A DNA stretch of 29,883 nt, taken from positions 1 through 29,883 of the forward strand of contig JAIVFJ010000509.1 of assembly GCA_025765615.1 (NCBI GenBank), read 5' to 3'. The notes under the pieces were generated by a model. It did not search any database. It had not been told where the DNA came from and saw nothing but the letters and a program-made list of their open reading frames with translations. Both the position numbers and the translations under genes were made by a program. Of the stretch, positions 28,800 to 29,883 are shown piece after piece. Origin of the DNA: Zopfochytrium polystomum. Lineage: Eukaryota; Chytridiomycota; Chytridiomycetes; Chytridiales; Chytridiaceae. Each line of letters opens with the position of its first letter. Position 1 is the first letter of the stretch.

Positions 28800-29883
28800 C
28801 AGAAGGGCTCCCTCCCCTTCGCATCCCTCCCCATGCCGGCCCCACCCCACCACCACCACCACCACCACCACCACCGCCGCCCCACCACCCAACACCGCCC
28901 CGCTCTCCACCCCAAGCAGCCGATGAATCGCATCCAGCACCGCCTGCCGGTCCTGGTGCATTCCCCCGGCCTTCCCACCGCCTCCGCCACCTCCACCCTG
29001 CGCCGCAATATAGTCCTGCACCAGGGCGTCCATGACATGCGCCGGCGGCGGCATCGGCGGCGCCAGCGCCGGATTGCTGCTGCTGCTGCCGCCGCCACTG
29101 CGGTAGTGCGGCGAAGGTGCCCGGTCGCCGGCGTCAAAGAGCAGCCGCGGGGACGGCTGCGTCGACGCGGCACCGTTGCCGCCGCCGCCGCCGCCACCAG
29201 CGAGCGAGTGCGCGGAGGTGGACGCGAGCGAGGCGGACGGCGACGGCGTGATGGGCGGCAGCGGCGGCGGCAGAACGTCGGTGGGTGCCGCGTTGTCGCC
29301 GCGGCGCGCGCGCTTTGCGTTGCGCGGCGCGGACGGCGCTGTAGCGGCGCCGAGCGGTTGCGACGGCGGGAGCTGGTGCGGGTTGTGGTGGTGGAACTGG
29401 TGATGGCCGTGGTTCGCAAACAGGTGCTGCGCGTCAGGGTGAGAGAAAAAGTGCACTGGGGACGCGGTGTTGCTGCGCGACGGGTCCGCGTCGGCAAGAG
29501 GTCCTGCGGCTGGAACGGCGCCGGGGCGCCCGCCGACGACGACGCGGAGCCGAACGGCGAGGGCAGCGGCGGCGGCGCGGCGGCGGACGAGAACTCGTGA
29601 AAGTGCCTGCTCAGCAGCGGGAACGACGCGGTTCGCGGGATGGAGATCGGGCGGGACGGGGACGCCGCCGCCGCCACCGACACCGACGCGGGGCCGGGGC
29701 TCTGCGGCGAGTCGAAGAACGACGACTGCGGCGAAAACGCCTGGTACGGCTGAATCGGATACAGCGCGGGCGGCATCGATCCGAACGGCTGCCCCGCCGC
29801 GGCAGCCACCGCCGCGGCGTTGTTACGTGGTTGGAGTACGCCTGGGCGGCGACGCTCAGCGACGACGCCCGCGCGCGGTTCAA
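28800..29883 (-). CDS. Partial low-complexity (Ala/Pro/Ser/His/Gly-rich) protein, 5' end outside window
   Basis: From the right edge the minus strand reads RASSLSVAAQAYSNH. After a shift near 29823 it reads AAAAGQPFGSMPPALYPIQP and SPQSSFFDSPQSPGPASVSV, and after another shift near 29495 VHFFSHPDAQHLFANHG, a His-rich stretch and a basic KRARRG. Poly-Gly follows, and finally VMDALVQDYIAAQ and QDRQAVLDAIHRLLGVES, the only ordered-looking part. It runs into a (CAC)n tract coding for Val or equivalent. The stop is uncertain (28799 or 28716, depending on frame). The composition suggests a disordered regulatory or nuclear protein, but no domain is recognised. Confidence 0.5.
28846..28875 (+). repeat. 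(CAC)n trinucleotide repeat
   Basis: Ten CAC/ACC units at the 3' end of the right-edge gene. Confidence 0.85.

Noticed and set aside
1..29883. CRISPR arrays, insertion sequences, terminal inverted repeats and rRNA or tRNA genes
   Set aside because: None could be seen by eye. The short repeats present are microsatellites and homopolymers.

Overview
The window is eukaryotic and almost certainly fungal. It carries a chitin synthase with all its catalytic motifs, genes split by short spliceosomal introns (mostly 53-110 nt, GT..AG, with CTAAC/CTGAC-like branch sites), an Rcl1 rRNA-processing factor and a Trm7/FTSJ1 tRNA methyltransferase. The small introns, a tandem family of BTB/POZ genes and abundant homopolymers and microsatellites would fit an early-diverging (chytrid-like) fungus. 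That placement is inference, not proof.

Layout. Positions 1-3.9 kb (+) hold two decayed head-to-tail copies of a large helical protein gene whose intact relative lies at 20.8-24.5 kb on the minus strand. Positions 4.5-6.2 kb (+) are RCL1, 6.9-10.5 kb (+) a class IV-like chitin synthase, and 11.4-13.6 kb (+) a Pro/Gln/Tyr-rich zinc-ribbon protein. From 14.6 to 25.7 kb everything is on the minus strand: five tandem BTB genes (BTB1-BTB5, my names), the intact approximately 1,207-residue helical protein gene, then a sixth, broken BTB gene. At 26.0-27.7 kb a small Cys-rich zinc-finger gene (-) and TRM7 (+) diverge from a shared 0.3 kb promoter. The right edge holds part of a low-complexity protein gene (-).

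Two themes stand out. First, the BTB genes and the helical-protein gene form a lineage-specific duplicating and decaying cluster: each BTB gene has the same three-exon plan, some copies are truncated or carry stops, and relics of the helical gene lie at the other end of the window. No function can be assigned. A Cullin-3-adaptor type role for the BTB proteins is only family knowledge. Second, most genes here (RCL1 and the chitin synthase above all) are interrupted by isolated one-base shifts, while their catalytic and structural motifs stay intact and the bridging frames lack substitutions that would mark old pseudogenes. Uncorrected long-read assembly indels are the simplest explanation. The helical gene (3.6 kb of coding sequence) and TRM7 are clean.
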